NCBI GenBank assembly: GCA_031421855.1
Contig: JANOPN010000158.1
Location: 1 to 63,134, forward strand
Reading direction: 5' to 3'
Source: JAAFHN01 sp031421855
GTDB taxonomy: Bacteria > Pseudomonadota > Gammaproteobacteria > Burkholderiales > Burkholderiaceae_C
DNA length: 63,134 nucleotides
The position numbers were made by a program, and so were the translations under genes. This document shows positions 33,399 to 42,841 of the stretch, piece by piece (the first letter of the stretch is position 1; every line of letters begins with the position of its first letter). The notes beneath the pieces were generated by a model. That model did no database searches. It was not told where the DNA came from and worked only from the letters and a program-made list of their open reading frames with translations.

Positions 33399-34988
33399 TC
33401 AACGCAAAAAAAGTTTGTAAGCTGGGTTGTTGGACTCATCCACAAACGGATAGCCCAATGTGTTCAAAAATGCCGCGAAATGCTCGTCGTCGCTTGGCGG
33501 CACCTGCAATCCAACCAAAATCCGCCCGTAGTCTGCGCCTTGGTTTCGATAGTGAAACAGGCTGATGTTCCAACTCGGCTGCATGGCCTCCAAAAAACGC
33601 ATCAACGCGCCGGGGCGCTCAGGAAACTCAAAGCGCAGCACGCGCTCATCAACCGCCAAGCTGCTGCGCCCGCCGACCAAATGTCGCAAATGCTCTTTGG
33701 CCAACTCGTCGTGGGTGAGATCCATTGCGTCAAACCCCTGAGCCGTAAACAGTTGAGCCAGGCTTGCGCTCTCGCCCGGCTCATTTGTGCTGAGGCCAAC
33801 AAAAACGTGCGCTGCTTTGGCATCGCTCACCCGGTAGTTGAACTCGGTGACGTTGCGCAAACCGCCAGGCAACTGCCCAACCGTTTCGCAAAACCGCCGA
33901 AAACTCCCGCGCTGCTCCGGTATCGTCACCGCCAGCAACGCCTCCCGATCCTCACCCACTTCGGCACGCTCGGCGACAAAGCGCAGGCGATCAAAATTCA
34001 TGTTGGCACCGCACAGAATACCCACGTACGTCTCGTTTTTGGTTTGGTGCTTTGATGAGTATTGCTTGATTGCAGCAACCGCCATCGCACCCGATGGCTC
34101 CAGCACGGTGCGCGTTTCGTTGAACACATCTTTCACAGCCGCGCAAACAGCGTCGGTGTCGACCGTGATGAACTCATCGACCAAGGCCCGCGCAATTCGA
34201 AAGGTCTCCTCGCCAACCAACCTGACGGCCGTTCCGTCAGCGAATAGCCCAACCGTCGGCAAAGTGACGCGCTGACCCGCTTCGACCGATTGGCGCATCG
34301 CGTCCGAGTCGGTCATCTGCACGCCAATGACCTTGATCTCAGGTCGAACCAACTTGATATAGGCCGCAACACCGCTGATCAGTCCGCCGCCGCCAATCGC
34401 AACGAACACGGCATCCAATCGATCAGCCGACCGCGCCGCGTCGTTCCCTAGGGTTCGCGCTTCACGGCCATGGACTTGGATTTGTTGCAAAACCTCCATC
34501 GCAACGGTGCCTTGTCCAGCGATGACGTCGGGATCATCAAACGGGTGCACGAACTCCCGGCCCTGCTCGCCAGCCAACAGCCGCGCATGGTCATACGCGT
34601 CGGTGTAGCTGTCGCCATGCAACACCACCTCACCCTTCAACGCTCGCACCGCATCAATTTTGAGCTGCGGTGTCGTCACGGGCATGACAATGACGGCGCT
34701 AGTACCCAACCGCTGGGCACCCAACGCCACGCCTTGCGCGTGGTTGCCGGCTGACGCACATATCACGCCACGCGCCAATTGGTCCGCGGATAGCTTGGCC
34801 ATTTTGTTGTACGCACCGCGCAACTTGAAGCTGAACACGGGCTGCAAGTCTTCGCGCTTAAGCAACACCGTGTTGCCCAAGCGCTTGGACAACAACGGCG
34901 CGGGGTCCAAGGGCGTGACCTTGGCCACGTCATAGACCCGAGCAGTCAAAATGCGCTGCAAATAGTCAGCAAAAGGCTTGGTCGTCAT
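33399..34988 (-). CDS. ilvA: Threonine ammonia-lyase, biosynthetic
   Basis: 529 residues from the ATG at 34988 (a TTG three codons upstream is also in frame). The PLP lysine lies in FSFKLRGAYNKM (about residue 58), the Gly loop is AIGGGGLISG, and the C-terminal third has two ACT-like regulatory domains (LPGGLRNVTEFNYRVSD; RPGALMRFLEAM) for isoleucine feedback. It converts threonine to 2-oxobutanoate. It is unusual but plausible as the first gene of an operon with cobalamin genes. Confidence 0.96.
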   Translation of the reverse strand: MTTKPFADYLQRILTARVYDVAKVTPLDPAPLLSKRLGNTVLLKREDLQPVFSFKLRGAYNKMAKLSADQLARGVICASAGNHAQGVALGAQRLGTSAVIVMPVTTPQLKIDAVRALKGEVVLHGDSYTDAYDHARLLAGEQGREFVHPFDDPDVIAGQGTVAMEVLQQIQVHGREARTLGNDAARSADRLDAVFVAIGGGGLISGVAAYIKLVRPEIKVIGVQMTDSDAMRQSVEAGQRVTLPTVGLFADGTAVRLVGEETFRIARALVDEFITVDTDAVCAAVKDVFNETRTVLEPSGAMAVAAIKQYSSKHQTKNETYVGILCGANMNFDRLRFVAERAEVGEDREALLAVTIPEQRGSFRRFCETVGQLPGGLRNVTEFNYRVSDAKAAHVFVGLSTNEPGESASLAQLFTAQGFDAMDLTHDELAKEHLRHLVGGRSSLAVDERVLRFEFPERPGALMRFLEAMQPSWNISLFHYRNQGADYGRILVGLQVPPSDDEHFAAFLNTLGYPFVDESNNPAYKLFLR

Positions 34989-35077
34989 CGCGTGCAATCA
35001 AAAAAACAACTGAGAAATCAGCGCGCATGATAATTGCCGCCCATCAACCAACACCAACCTAGGCGCAAGGCTCAACA

Positions 35078-35527
35078 ATGGAATGCACAGTCACCTGGAC
35101 AAGGGCCAGCGGTCGAGGCTCAAGCATGGGGTTTTCAGCGCTGACCGGCAGCGGCCACACGCTTGTAATGGACGGCGCACCCAACCCGGACAAGCCTGAG
35201 CACGGCGGCAACAACATGGCCGCCCGCCCGATGGAGATGGTGCTCGCTGGAACCGGTGGCTGCACCGCTTACGACGTTGTGCTCATTCTCAAGCGCGGCC
35301 GGCACAAGGTGAGTGGCTGCGAGGTCAAACTGAGCGCTGAGCGCGCGAGTGTTGACCCCAAAGTGTTCACCGCCATTCACATGCATTTCGTCGTGACAGG
35401 CAGCGATATTCCAAACACCGCTGTCGAACGCGCCGTGGCGCTGAGTCACGAAAAATACTGCTCAGCCAGCGCGATGTTGGCGCACACAGCAGCGATCACG
35501 ACCAGTTTCGAGCTGATCGAGGCCTGA
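35078..35527 (+). CDS. OsmC/Ohr-family peroxidase-like protein
   Basis: 149 residues of the OsmC family. The peroxidatic Cys is in GTGGCTAYDVVLIL (about residue 66) and the second Cys in HEKYCSASAML (about 128), the spacing typical of YhfA-type members. These proteins reduce organic peroxides or handle reactive sulfur species in the cytoplasm. It diverges from ilvA and converges with coq7 (stop to stop 2 bp). Confidence 0.88.
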   Translation: MECTVTWTRASGRGSSMGFSALTGSGHTLVMDGAPNPDKPEHGGNNMAARPMEMVLAGTGGCTAYDVVLILKRGRHKVSGCEVKLSAERASVDPKVFTAIHMHFVVTGSDIPNTAVERAVALSHEKYCSASAMLAHTAAITTSFELIEA

Positions 35528-35529
35528 AT

Positions 35530-36204
35530 TCAGATTCGGTACGCCAATGTCGTCATGACTTTGGCCGATAGACGCATGGCTTGTTTGACCGCTGCGGGCA
35601 ACGCCGTCGCGCCAAGTTGGCGAGCTTGTTCTCCGTGACGCGCTTCATCTGCTTGCATCGCCGCGACGATCGCGCGCGATGCATGGTCGTTGTTGGGTAG
35701 GCCACCTTGGTTCGCTTCGTCACCATGAGAGGCCAAATGCGCCTCAACCTGCGCCTCAGTCTCGGCAACAAACCCCAGGCTGACTCGGTCGCTGATCGCA
35801 GCCGCCGCCGCGCCGATGGCGAAAGAGGTCGCATACCAAACCGGGTTGAGCAGCGATGGGCTGGCATGGAGCTGACTCAGTCGTGTCTGCGTCCACGCCA
35901 AGTGATCCATTTCTTCAGCCGCCGCCTGCGCCAACTCGATCTTGACTCGCTCTGAGCGAGCAAACAGAGACTGCGCGTTGTACAAAGCCTGAGCGCACAC
36001 CTCACCAACGTGGTTTACCCGCATCAAGCCAGCGGAGTGGCGCAGCTCGGCATCGCTCATCAAAGGCGACAATGGACTCGATCCAATCGCAGACATTGCG
36101 CGCGGCAAGACTCGCGCCGCATTTGCGGGCGCTGCGAGCGTCCTCAGAGCCGAGTCTGCGACACCGATCCAGCCGTCAAGCCGTGTTTTGTTACGAAAAA
36201 GCAT
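35530..36204 (-). CDS. coq7: 3-demethoxyubiquinol 3-hydroxylase (Coq7)
   Basis: 224 residues from the ATG at 36204, chosen because the family fold begins about 45 residues later; upstream in-frame starts run through the porin leader region. The di-iron ligands are visible: NHVGEVCAQALY, AAAEEMDHLAW, ETEAQVEAHL and DEARHGEQA, the four-helix ferritin-like carboxylate pattern. It carries out a late hydroxylation of ubiquinone synthesis. It is divergent from the porin gene across 290 bp. Confidence 0.92.
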   Translation of the reverse strand: MLFRNKTRLDGWIGVADSALRTLAAPANAARVLPRAMSAIGSSPLSPLMSDAELRHSAGLMRVNHVGEVCAQALYNAQSLFARSERVKIELAQAAAEEMDHLAWTQTRLSQLHASPSLLNPVWYATSFAIGAAAAAISDRVSLGFVAETEAQVEAHLASHGDEANQGGLPNNDHASRAIVAAMQADEARHGEQARQLGATALPAAVKQAMRLSAKVMTTLAYRI

Positions 36205-36494
36205 GCAAATCCACACAAATGACGATGAAAGACTCCCAATTGTCTGGCAAATCCCCAAAGACCGCTTACTGATACAAACGTCAGAAGTCGGCACAACGAT
36301 CTCCATATGTTGCACCCTGACAACGAAACCCTCGGTTTTGAGTGGGTTTGGGGGCTTAGCCTTTGCGCACAAGCCGTAAGTCTGGTGCAATACGTGCAAC
36401 TTCCTGATTGGAGGTTGCCCGGGGGACACGGCGATGTGAGCGCATTGCGTCCCATCCCACCGGCGCCCCTTGTTTAACCTTGGAGATTCTTGAG

Positions 36495-37517
36495 ATGAAA
36501 AAATCACTCGTTGCATTGGCTGTTCTCGCCACCACTGGCGCGGCTTTCGCACAGTCGTCCGTGACTTTGTTCGGTATCGTTGACGCTGCATATGCACGCG
36601 TCTCAGGCAATGGCGCTTCACGCACCGGCATCACCAACAGCGGTTTGAATAGCAGCCGTTTCGGCATGCGCGGCGTTGAGGACCTCGGCGGCGGCTTGAA
36701 AGCCGCTTTCCATTTGGAAGGCCAACTCAGCAATGATGACGGCAATGCAGCTGGCCTGAATTTCCAGCGCCGCTCAACCGTGTCGCTCATGGGCGGTTTC
36801 GGTGAAGTTCGCATTGGTCGTGACTACACGCCAACCTTCTGGAACACCACCGTGTACGATCCGTTCGGCACAAACGGTGTCGGTTCTGCCATGTCTCCAG
36901 GCATGGGTGGCTTCGCCGCCAACACCACAGCAGTTCGCTCGAACAACAGCATCAGCTACTTCGCTCCTGGCGGCCTCGGTGGTGTCACCGCTCAAGTCAT
37001 GGTCGCATTTGGCGAGCAAGCTTCAAACGCTGCGAACAGCAAGCAAGGCAACTACCTCGGCTTCCGCGTGGGTTACAACGCTGGCCCGTTGAGCGCTGCG
37101 TTTGCTAACGGTAAAGTCAAGGGCGCCACGAGCGGTGCTGACGTGACCACCCAAAACTTGGGCGTGTCGTACAACCTCGGCGTCGTTGCTCCTTCGTTTG
37201 TCTTCGGTTCAGAAAAAGACAGTGTCAACAAGACCAGCTTCACCGAAATCGGCGCCACGGCTCCAGTCGGCGCAGGTCAGTTGCGTGTTGCATTCAGCCG
37301 TTACGACGTTGCCAACAGCAACAACGACTGGAACAAATTCGCAATCGGCTACGGCTACGATCTGTCGAAGCGTACCCAGCTGTACAGCACCTACGCAAAA
37401 GTGTCGAACAAAGGCTTGGCAACTCGCTCAGTATCGAATAACGGTTTGGCAGCTACTGGCTCTACCGCCGGCGGCAGCTCGAACGGTATGGAGTTTGGCG
37501 TTCGCCACAGCTTCTGA
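36495..37517 (+). CDS. Outer-membrane porin, Burkholderia type
   Basis: 340 residues with a signal peptide MKKSLVALAVLATTGAAFAQ (cleavage after Ala19/Gln20 region) and a GGAG ribosome site. SSVTLFGIVDAAYARV and SSRFGMRGVEDLGGGLKAAF are hallmarks of the general porin family of Burkholderiales (trimeric 16-strand barrel). The last residue is Phe (GVRHSF), the outer-membrane assembly signal. The 290-bp upstream gap is long enough for a regulated leader, but I cannot place a promoter. A strong terminator follows. Codon choice is that of a highly expressed gene. Confidence 0.95.
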   Translation: MKKSLVALAVLATTGAAFAQSSVTLFGIVDAAYARVSGNGASRTGITNSGLNSSRFGMRGVEDLGGGLKAAFHLEGQLSNDDGNAAGLNFQRRSTVSLMGGFGEVRIGRDYTPTFWNTTVYDPFGTNGVGSAMSPGMGGFAANTTAVRSNNSISYFAPGGLGGVTAQVMVAFGEQASNAANSKQGNYLGFRVGYNAGPLSAAFANGKVKGATSGADVTTQNLGVSYNLGVVAPSFVFGSEKDSVNKTSFTEIGATAPVGAGQLRVAFSRYDVANSNNDWNKFAIGYGYDLSKRTQLYSTYAKVSNKGLATRSVSNNGLAATGSTAGGSSNGMEFGVRHSF

Positions 37518-37552
37518 TGGTGTGCGGCTGGCGACAGCCGCCTCGTCGAACC

Positions 37553-37580
37553 AAAAGCCACCTTCGGGTGGCTTTTTTTC
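37553..37580 (+). terminator. Rho-independent terminator after the porin gene
   Basis: A perfect 7-bp stem AGCCACC/GGTGGCT with a TTCG loop, preceded by A residues and followed by seven T. Confidence 0.93.
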
Positions 37581-37726
37581 GTCTGCGCACGGGGTGAACG
37601 GTCAACTCGACACAAAGTAATGCCGATATTGGGTCGAAATCCGATTCCGTTGGGGGTTAATCCCCTGCACCCGTTCAACTGAATTCAGGCATCATCGGCG
37701 GCTGTCTTAAATTTGGATACCTTCCG

Positions 37727-39316
37727 ATGAAACACTCCGTTATTTGGGCCGCAATTGCTCTTGCCGCGACCACTGCCGCCACAACAGCCCAAGCCAAAAC
37801 TTTCAAGTGGACCAGCGCGTCTGACATTCCGACGTGGGACATTCATTCGCAAAACAATGCCTTGGCCAACGGCGTCCATGCAGCCGTTTACGAGTCGCTC
37901 GTGTACTACAACAGCAAAACCTTCAAGCTTGAAGCCCAGCTGGCAACCGCCTGGAAACTCACCAGCCCCACCAACTTGCGCGTGACACTGCGCAAAGGTG
38001 TGAAGTTTCATGATGGCTCAGACTTCACGGTTGAAGATGCCGTGTTTTCATTGCAACGCGCCATGACCAAGACCTCGAACTACTCGGTCTACACCTCCGG
38101 CATCGATCGCGTGGTCAAAGTTGACGCCGATACCCTGGACATCATCCTCAAAGATCCCAACCCGGTTTTGCTCAATCAACTCACCGAGTTGCGCATGATG
38201 AGCAAGGCATGGGCCGAGAAAAACAAGTCAACTGAGCCCAAGGACATCAAAACCAAAGACGAGAGCTTTGCCCACCGCAACGCCATGGGCACTGGGCCTT
38301 TCACCCTCAAAGAATGGCAGCCTGATCAAAAAATCGTGCTGGCAAAAAATCTGTCGTGGTGGGGCGAGAGCACTTGGGGCAAAGGCACCAACGTCACCGA
38401 GATTGTCTACACACCCGTGCGCTCCGAATCGACCCGAGTCGCGGCCCTGTTGTCTGGCGCGGTTGACTTGGTACTTGACCCCAGCCCTCAAGGCATGGGT
38501 ACGATGCGCACCAATGCGGCCTTGAAAATTCTTGACGGCGCTGAGAACCGCACGATTTTCTTCGGCATGGATCAGTTTCGCACTGAGTTGCCTGGCAGCG
38601 ACGTCAAGGGCGCAAACCCGCTCAAAGACCAACGGGTTCGCAAAGCCTTGTTTCAGGCCATCGACATTGATGCAATTCACAAAACAACGATGCGCGGCTT
38701 GAGCCAGAGCACCGGCGCGATGGTTGCACCACAGGTGTTTGGCTGGACCAAAGCAGTCGACAAACGCCACGCTTTTGATGCGCCTGCGGCACGTAAGTTG
38801 CTCGCAGACGCGGGCTACCCGAAGGGGTTCACGGTTGATTTCGCATGCCCCAACAACCGCTACATCAATGACGAGCAAATTTGCCAGGCCGTCACCGCCA
38901 TGTGGGCCAAAGTTGGCGTCACGGCCAAGTTGCGCACTTTGCCGTTGGTCACATACTTCCCGATGATTCAGCGCAACGAGGCGAGCATTTACATGCTGGG
39001 CTGGGGCGTTCCGACATTTGACGCGCTCTACAGCTTGCAATCTTTACATCGCACGGTTGGTGTTGGTGGCGACGGTAACTACAACGTGGGCCGCTACAGC
39101 AACCCGCAAATGGATGGCTTAATTGAACGCATCAAAAAAGAAACCGACCAAAAAACGCGCGGCGGCTTGATCGAGCGCGCCTTGCAATTGTCCAATGACG
39201 ATGTGGCCTACATCCCGCTGCACAACCAAATCGTGCCATGGGCGATGAAGAAAAACATCGATGTGGTTCACCGCGCCGATAACCGCATCGATTGGCGTCT
39301 GGTTAAAGTCAACTGA
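37727..39316 (+). CDS. Peptide-type ABC substrate-binding protein (DppA-like)
   Basis: 529 residues with a signal peptide (cleavage after TAQA, about residue 22). Family 5 binding-protein motifs follow: VYESLVYYNSKTFKLEAQLATAW, LRKGVKFHDGSDFTVEDAVFS and PLKDQRVRKALFQAIDIDAI. First gene of a dpp-type operon (binding protein, permease, M20 hydrolase, permease, two ATPases). The ligand is probably a short peptide or an acylated amino acid, in view of the hydrolase in the operon. Confidence 0.92.
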   Translation: MKHSVIWAAIALAATTAATTAQAKTFKWTSASDIPTWDIHSQNNALANGVHAAVYESLVYYNSKTFKLEAQLATAWKLTSPTNLRVTLRKGVKFHDGSDFTVEDAVFSLQRAMTKTSNYSVYTSGIDRVVKVDADTLDIILKDPNPVLLNQLTELRMMSKAWAEKNKSTEPKDIKTKDESFAHRNAMGTGPFTLKEWQPDQKIVLAKNLSWWGESTWGKGTNVTEIVYTPVRSESTRVAALLSGAVDLVLDPSPQGMGTMRTNAALKILDGAENRTIFFGMDQFRTELPGSDVKGANPLKDQRVRKALFQAIDIDAIHKTTMRGLSQSTGAMVAPQVFGWTKAVDKRHAFDAPAARKLLADAGYPKGFTVDFACPNNRYINDEQICQAVTAMWAKVGVTAKLRTLPLVTYFPMIQRNEASIYMLGWGVPTFDALYSLQSLHRTVGVGGDGNYNVGRYSNPQMDGLIERIKKETDQKTRGGLIERALQLSNDDVAYIPLHNQIVPWAMKKNIDVVHRADNRIDWRLVKVN

Positions 39317-39460
39317 TTGCACGCTGATTTGTCAGCTTCGCGCCATGGCGACGAAACGAGTCGCCATGGCGAGAAGCTTGCCGAGCGTGTCACGGCACAG
39401 TTTTTCGAGTTCGAGAAGTCACTTGTTAGCGGGTTGTACCCACGTTTTTGTTAGGCCCCC

Positions 39461-40444
39461 ATGCTCGCTTTCATTTTGCGTCGATTGATACAAGCCGTGA
39501 TCGTGATGGTCGCGGTGGCGTTCATCTCGTTTTTGCTGTTTCAATACGTCGGCGATCCGGTGTTATTCATGCTGGGCCAAGACGCAACACCCGACCAAGT
39601 GCGCCAATTGCGAGCAGACTTAGGGCTTGATCGACCGTTTTTGGTGCAATTCGGGCATTTTTTGGCGAACGCAGCGCAGGGCGAATTTGGCCTTAGCTTG
39701 CGTCAAGGAGCCAAGGTGTCGCGTCTCATTGGCGAGCGATTCCCAGCGACCTTCGAGTTGGCACTGGCTGCCGCGTTCATCGCACTCGTGATCGGCATCC
39801 CGATGGGTGTTTACGCGGCTTTGCGTCGCGGAAGCTTTTTGAGTCAGTTCTTTATGACGGTATCGCTGCTGGGGGTCTCATTGCCCACTTTTTTGATCGG
39901 CATCATGCTGATCCTGGTTTTTGCCGTTTGGTTGCAATGGTTCCCAAGCTTTGGGCGCGGTGACGTGGTTCAACTGGGCTGGTGGAGCACGGGTTTGCTC
40001 ACTGCCAAGGGCTGGCATCACATTGTTTTGCCGGCAGTCACGCTAGCGGTTTTTCAGCTCACGCTGATCATGCGCTTGGTTCGCGCCGAGATGCTGGAGG
40101 TGCTGCGCACCGACTACATCAAATTTGCGCGCGCTCGCGGCCTTTCAAATAAGTCGATTCATTTTGGGCATGCGCTTAAAAACACCTTGGTTCCCGTGAT
40201 CACCATCACCGGGCTGCAATTGGGTGCGCTGATCGCGTTTGCCATCATCACCGAGACCGTGTTCCAGTGGCCCGGCATGGGTTCGTTGTTCATTCAAGCC
40301 GTCTCGTTTGCCGACATTCCAGTGATGGCCGCCTACTTGTGTTTGATTGCCCTGATTTTCGTGACTGTCAATTTGAGCGTTGATTTGCTGTACTTTGCGG
40401 TTGATCCCCGCTTGCGCGTTGAGAAATCATCGGGCGGACATTGA
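39461..40444 (+). CDS. Peptide-type ABC permease (DppB-like)
   Basis: 327 residues with six predicted membrane helices. The N-terminal FILRRLIQAVIVMVAVAFIS and the EAA-type loop TDYIKFARARGLSNKSI fit the DppB family. The 144-bp gap after the binding protein holds no gene. It ends 22 bp before the M20 gene. Confidence 0.93.
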   Translation: MLAFILRRLIQAVIVMVAVAFISFLLFQYVGDPVLFMLGQDATPDQVRQLRADLGLDRPFLVQFGHFLANAAQGEFGLSLRQGAKVSRLIGERFPATFELALAAAFIALVIGIPMGVYAALRRGSFLSQFFMTVSLLGVSLPTFLIGIMLILVFAVWLQWFPSFGRGDVVQLGWWSTGLLTAKGWHHIVLPAVTLAVFQLTLIMRLVRAEMLEVLRTDYIKFARARGLSNKSIHFGHALKNTLVPVITITGLQLGALIAFAIITETVFQWPGMGSLFIQAVSFADIPVMAAYLCLIALIFVTVNLSVDLLYFAVDPRLRVEKSSGGH

Positions 40445-40466
40445 AGACGCGACGAGAGCAACCGCC

Positions 40467-41723
40467 ATGTCTACCGTTTCAGACAGCACCGCTGCGCCGC
40501 AAGTCAAATATGCGGCTTCAGGCGGTGCATTCGCCGCGATTCGACAAGCACACCCCAGCTTGACCGCTTTTCGCCGGGAGCTGCATGCCAACCCCGAGTT
40601 GGGTTTTCAGGAGCACTTCACCGCTGCTCGGGTCGTCGATATGCTCAAAGCCTTCGGCGTAGACGAGATCCACACGGGTATTGGCCGCACAGGCGTGGTC
40701 GCCCTGATTCGCGGCAAAGGCCCGCACCCAGAACGCATGATTGGCTTGCGAGCCGACATGGACGCACTGCCCATGGCTGAGCACAATGGCTTTGAGTGGG
40801 CATCCAAGTCGCCAAACCGCATGCACGCGTGCGGCCACGACGGCCACACCACCATGCTGATCGGCGCGGCTCAATACCTAGCCGCGACGCGCCAATTTGA
40901 CGGCACGGCTGTGTTGATATTTCAACCTGGTGAAGAAGGCTACGCTGGTGCGCGCGAAATGATCAACGACGGTTTGTTTGAGCGGTTTCCGGTGCAGTCC
41001 GTGTTTGCCATGCACAACTGGCCCAACATGCCACCCGGCACATTTGGCGTGAATCCTGGCCCGATGATGGCCGCCGCTGACCGAATCACCATCGACATCG
41101 AAGGGCGCGGCGGACACGGGGCACACCCGTACATGGTGGTTGACCCGGTCTTGGTGGCGGCGCACATCATCACCGCCGTGCAAAGCATCGTGTCGCGCAA
41201 CGTCAAAGCGGCAGATTGTGCCGTCATCAGCCTGTGCGCCATGCAAGCCGGCAATGTGGATGCGATGAGCGTGATCCCGACGAGCGCCAAGCTGGTCGGA
41301 ACCGTGCGCACATTCAAAGCGTCGGTGCAAGATCTGATCGAGCAGCGGCTGGTTGCCCTGTGCGAGTCGGTGGCGCAAGGCTTTGGTGCCAAAGCAGTCG
41401 TGACCTACGAGCGCCTTTACCCCGCGACGATCAATACGCCCATTGAGTCCATGTTTGCGGCCGATGTCGCAGCCAGCATCGTCGGCGAAGCCAACGTCGT
41501 GCGCGACATGGAGCCCAGCATGGGCTCAGAAGATTTCTCCTTCTTTTTGCAACGCAAGCCAGGCGCGTATTTGCGAATCGGCCAAGGCGATCCTGACACC
41601 GGCAAAGGCATGCGCAGTTTGCACAACCCAAGCTACGACTTCAATGACGCGGTGCTGCCGCTTGGCAGCGCCTGGTTCGCCTCGATCATCGAGCGCGGCC
41701 TGCCGTTGGCACCCGCCGCCTGA
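40467..41723 (+). CDS. M20-family amidohydrolase (hippurate hydrolase-like)
   Basis: 418 residues from the ATG at 40467; the frame runs further upstream but into dppB. The metal motif RMHACGHDGHTTML (about 122-135), the acid GEEGYAGAREM, and the late GSEDFSFFL mark the M20D amidohydrolase/carboxypeptidase group that removes acyl groups from amino acids. There is no signal peptide, so it is cytoplasmic. Its place between two permease genes of one importer suggests that it cleaves the imported compound. Confidence 0.92.
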   Translation: MSTVSDSTAAPQVKYAASGGAFAAIRQAHPSLTAFRRELHANPELGFQEHFTAARVVDMLKAFGVDEIHTGIGRTGVVALIRGKGPHPERMIGLRADMDALPMAEHNGFEWASKSPNRMHACGHDGHTTMLIGAAQYLAATRQFDGTAVLIFQPGEEGYAGAREMINDGLFERFPVQSVFAMHNWPNMPPGTFGVNPGPMMAAADRITIDIEGRGGHGAHPYMVVDPVLVAAHIITAVQSIVSRNVKAADCAVISLCAMQAGNVDAMSVIPTSAKLVGTVRTFKASVQDLIEQRLVALCESVAQGFGAKAVVTYERLYPATINTPIESMFAADVAASIVGEANVVRDMEPSMGSEDFSFFLQRKPGAYLRIGQGDPDTGKGMRSLHNPSYDFNDAVLPLGSAWFASIIERGLPLAPAA

Positions 41724-41772
41724 AATTGGGTCAACAATCATGTTTTCGAGTCGATTCCTAGATATTTTCGCC

Positions 41773-41816
41773 CTTGGTCACCGTATTCATTGGGTTTGTT
41801 GCTATGAATTTTGAAT
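41773..41816 (+). repeat. R1 interspersed repeat, copy 5
   Basis: TTGGTCACCGTATTCATTGG then GTTGCTATGAATTTTGAAT. It lies inside the operon, between the M20 gene and the second permease, followed by three near-copies of TAGCCACACAGA. Confidence 0.9.
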
Positions 41817-41885
41817 AGCCACACAGATAGCCACACAGATAGCCAAACAACCCTTCAACCCCACATTTACTCAGAAAAACACCTC

Positions 41886-42818
41886 ATGGGCATCCTCACC
41901 CGATGGCTCGACAGCGATGTCGGCCACAGCTTCAAAACCTCGCCAATTGCCGTCACGGCAAGCGTCGTGTTGTTCATTTGTTTGTTTAGCGCGGCGTTTG
42001 CGGCTTGGGTTGCGCCGCACAACCCGTTTGATCTCACCACCTTGTTGCTGGATCACGCCCGCCTTGCGCCGTCGTTTACCTCGCATCCACTCCCAGCCGA
42101 CATGGGCGGCGGCTCTCGTGTTTACCTGCTGGGCACTGACGACCAGGGGCGCGACATTTTGTCGGCGTTGATGCACGGCTCGCGGGTATCGCTGGTCGTG
42201 GGCGTTGTGTCGGTCATCTTATCGGTCATCATTGGTGTGAGTTTTGGCCTGCTGGCTGGCTACATTGGCGGCTGGGTTGACACCTTGCTCATGCGTTTGT
42301 GTGACGTGATGCTGTCATTTCCATCGATTTTGGTTGCACTTTTGATTGCGGGCGTGGGCAGGGCGTTGTTCCCCAATGCCGGCGAATCGGTCGCTTTTGG
42401 CGTGCTGATCATGTCCATCACGCTCACGGGTTGGGTGCAATACGCGCGCACGGTGCGTGGCTCCACCATGGTTGAGCGCAACAAGGAGTATGTTCAAGCC
42501 GCACGCGTGACTGGCGTGGCCAACTCCCGCATCATGCTGCGCCACGTGCTGCCCAATGTGCTGGGTCCAGTGTTGGTTTTGGCAACGATTCAAGTCGCAA
42601 CCGCCATCATCACTGAAGCAACGCTGTCATTTTTGGGTGTGGGCGTGCCGCCCACGTCGCCGTCATTGGGTACGTTGATTCGCATTGGCAACGACTATTT
42701 ATTCAGCGGCGAGTGGTGGATCACCGTGTTTCCGGGCTTGGTGTTGGTCATCATTGCCTTGAGTGTCAACTTGCTCGGCGATTGGCTGCGCGACGCCCTC
42801 AACCCGCGCTTGCGCTGA
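41886..42818 (+). CDS. Peptide-type ABC permease (DppC-like)
   Basis: 310 residues from MGILTRWLDSDVG at 41886; the frame extends upstream to a TTG inside the R1 repeat, which is not a credible start. DppC features are an N-terminal helix (VTASVVLFICLFSAAFAAWV), LLGTDDQGRDILSALMHGSR and the EAA loop KEYVQAARVTGVANSRIML. It pairs with the DppB-like permease. Confidence 0.93.
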   Translation: MGILTRWLDSDVGHSFKTSPIAVTASVVLFICLFSAAFAAWVAPHNPFDLTTLLLDHARLAPSFTSHPLPADMGGGSRVYLLGTDDQGRDILSALMHGSRVSLVVGVVSVILSVIIGVSFGLLAGYIGGWVDTLLMRLCDVMLSFPSILVALLIAGVGRALFPNAGESVAFGVLIMSITLTGWVQYARTVRGSTMVERNKEYVQAARVTGVANSRIMLRHVLPNVLGPVLVLATIQVATAIITEATLSFLGVGVPPTSPSLGTLIRIGNDYLFSGEWWITVFPGLVLVIIALSVNLLGDWLRDALNPRLR

Positions 42819-42841
42819 ACTTAAGGCCATTGGATTCACAC

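Noticed and set aside
30894..35050. Cobalamin riboswitch for the cobT-cobS-cobC genes
   Set aside because: The genes are packed with gaps of 1-11 bp behind ilvA, and the gap upstream of ilvA is too short and lacks a B12-box-like sequence.
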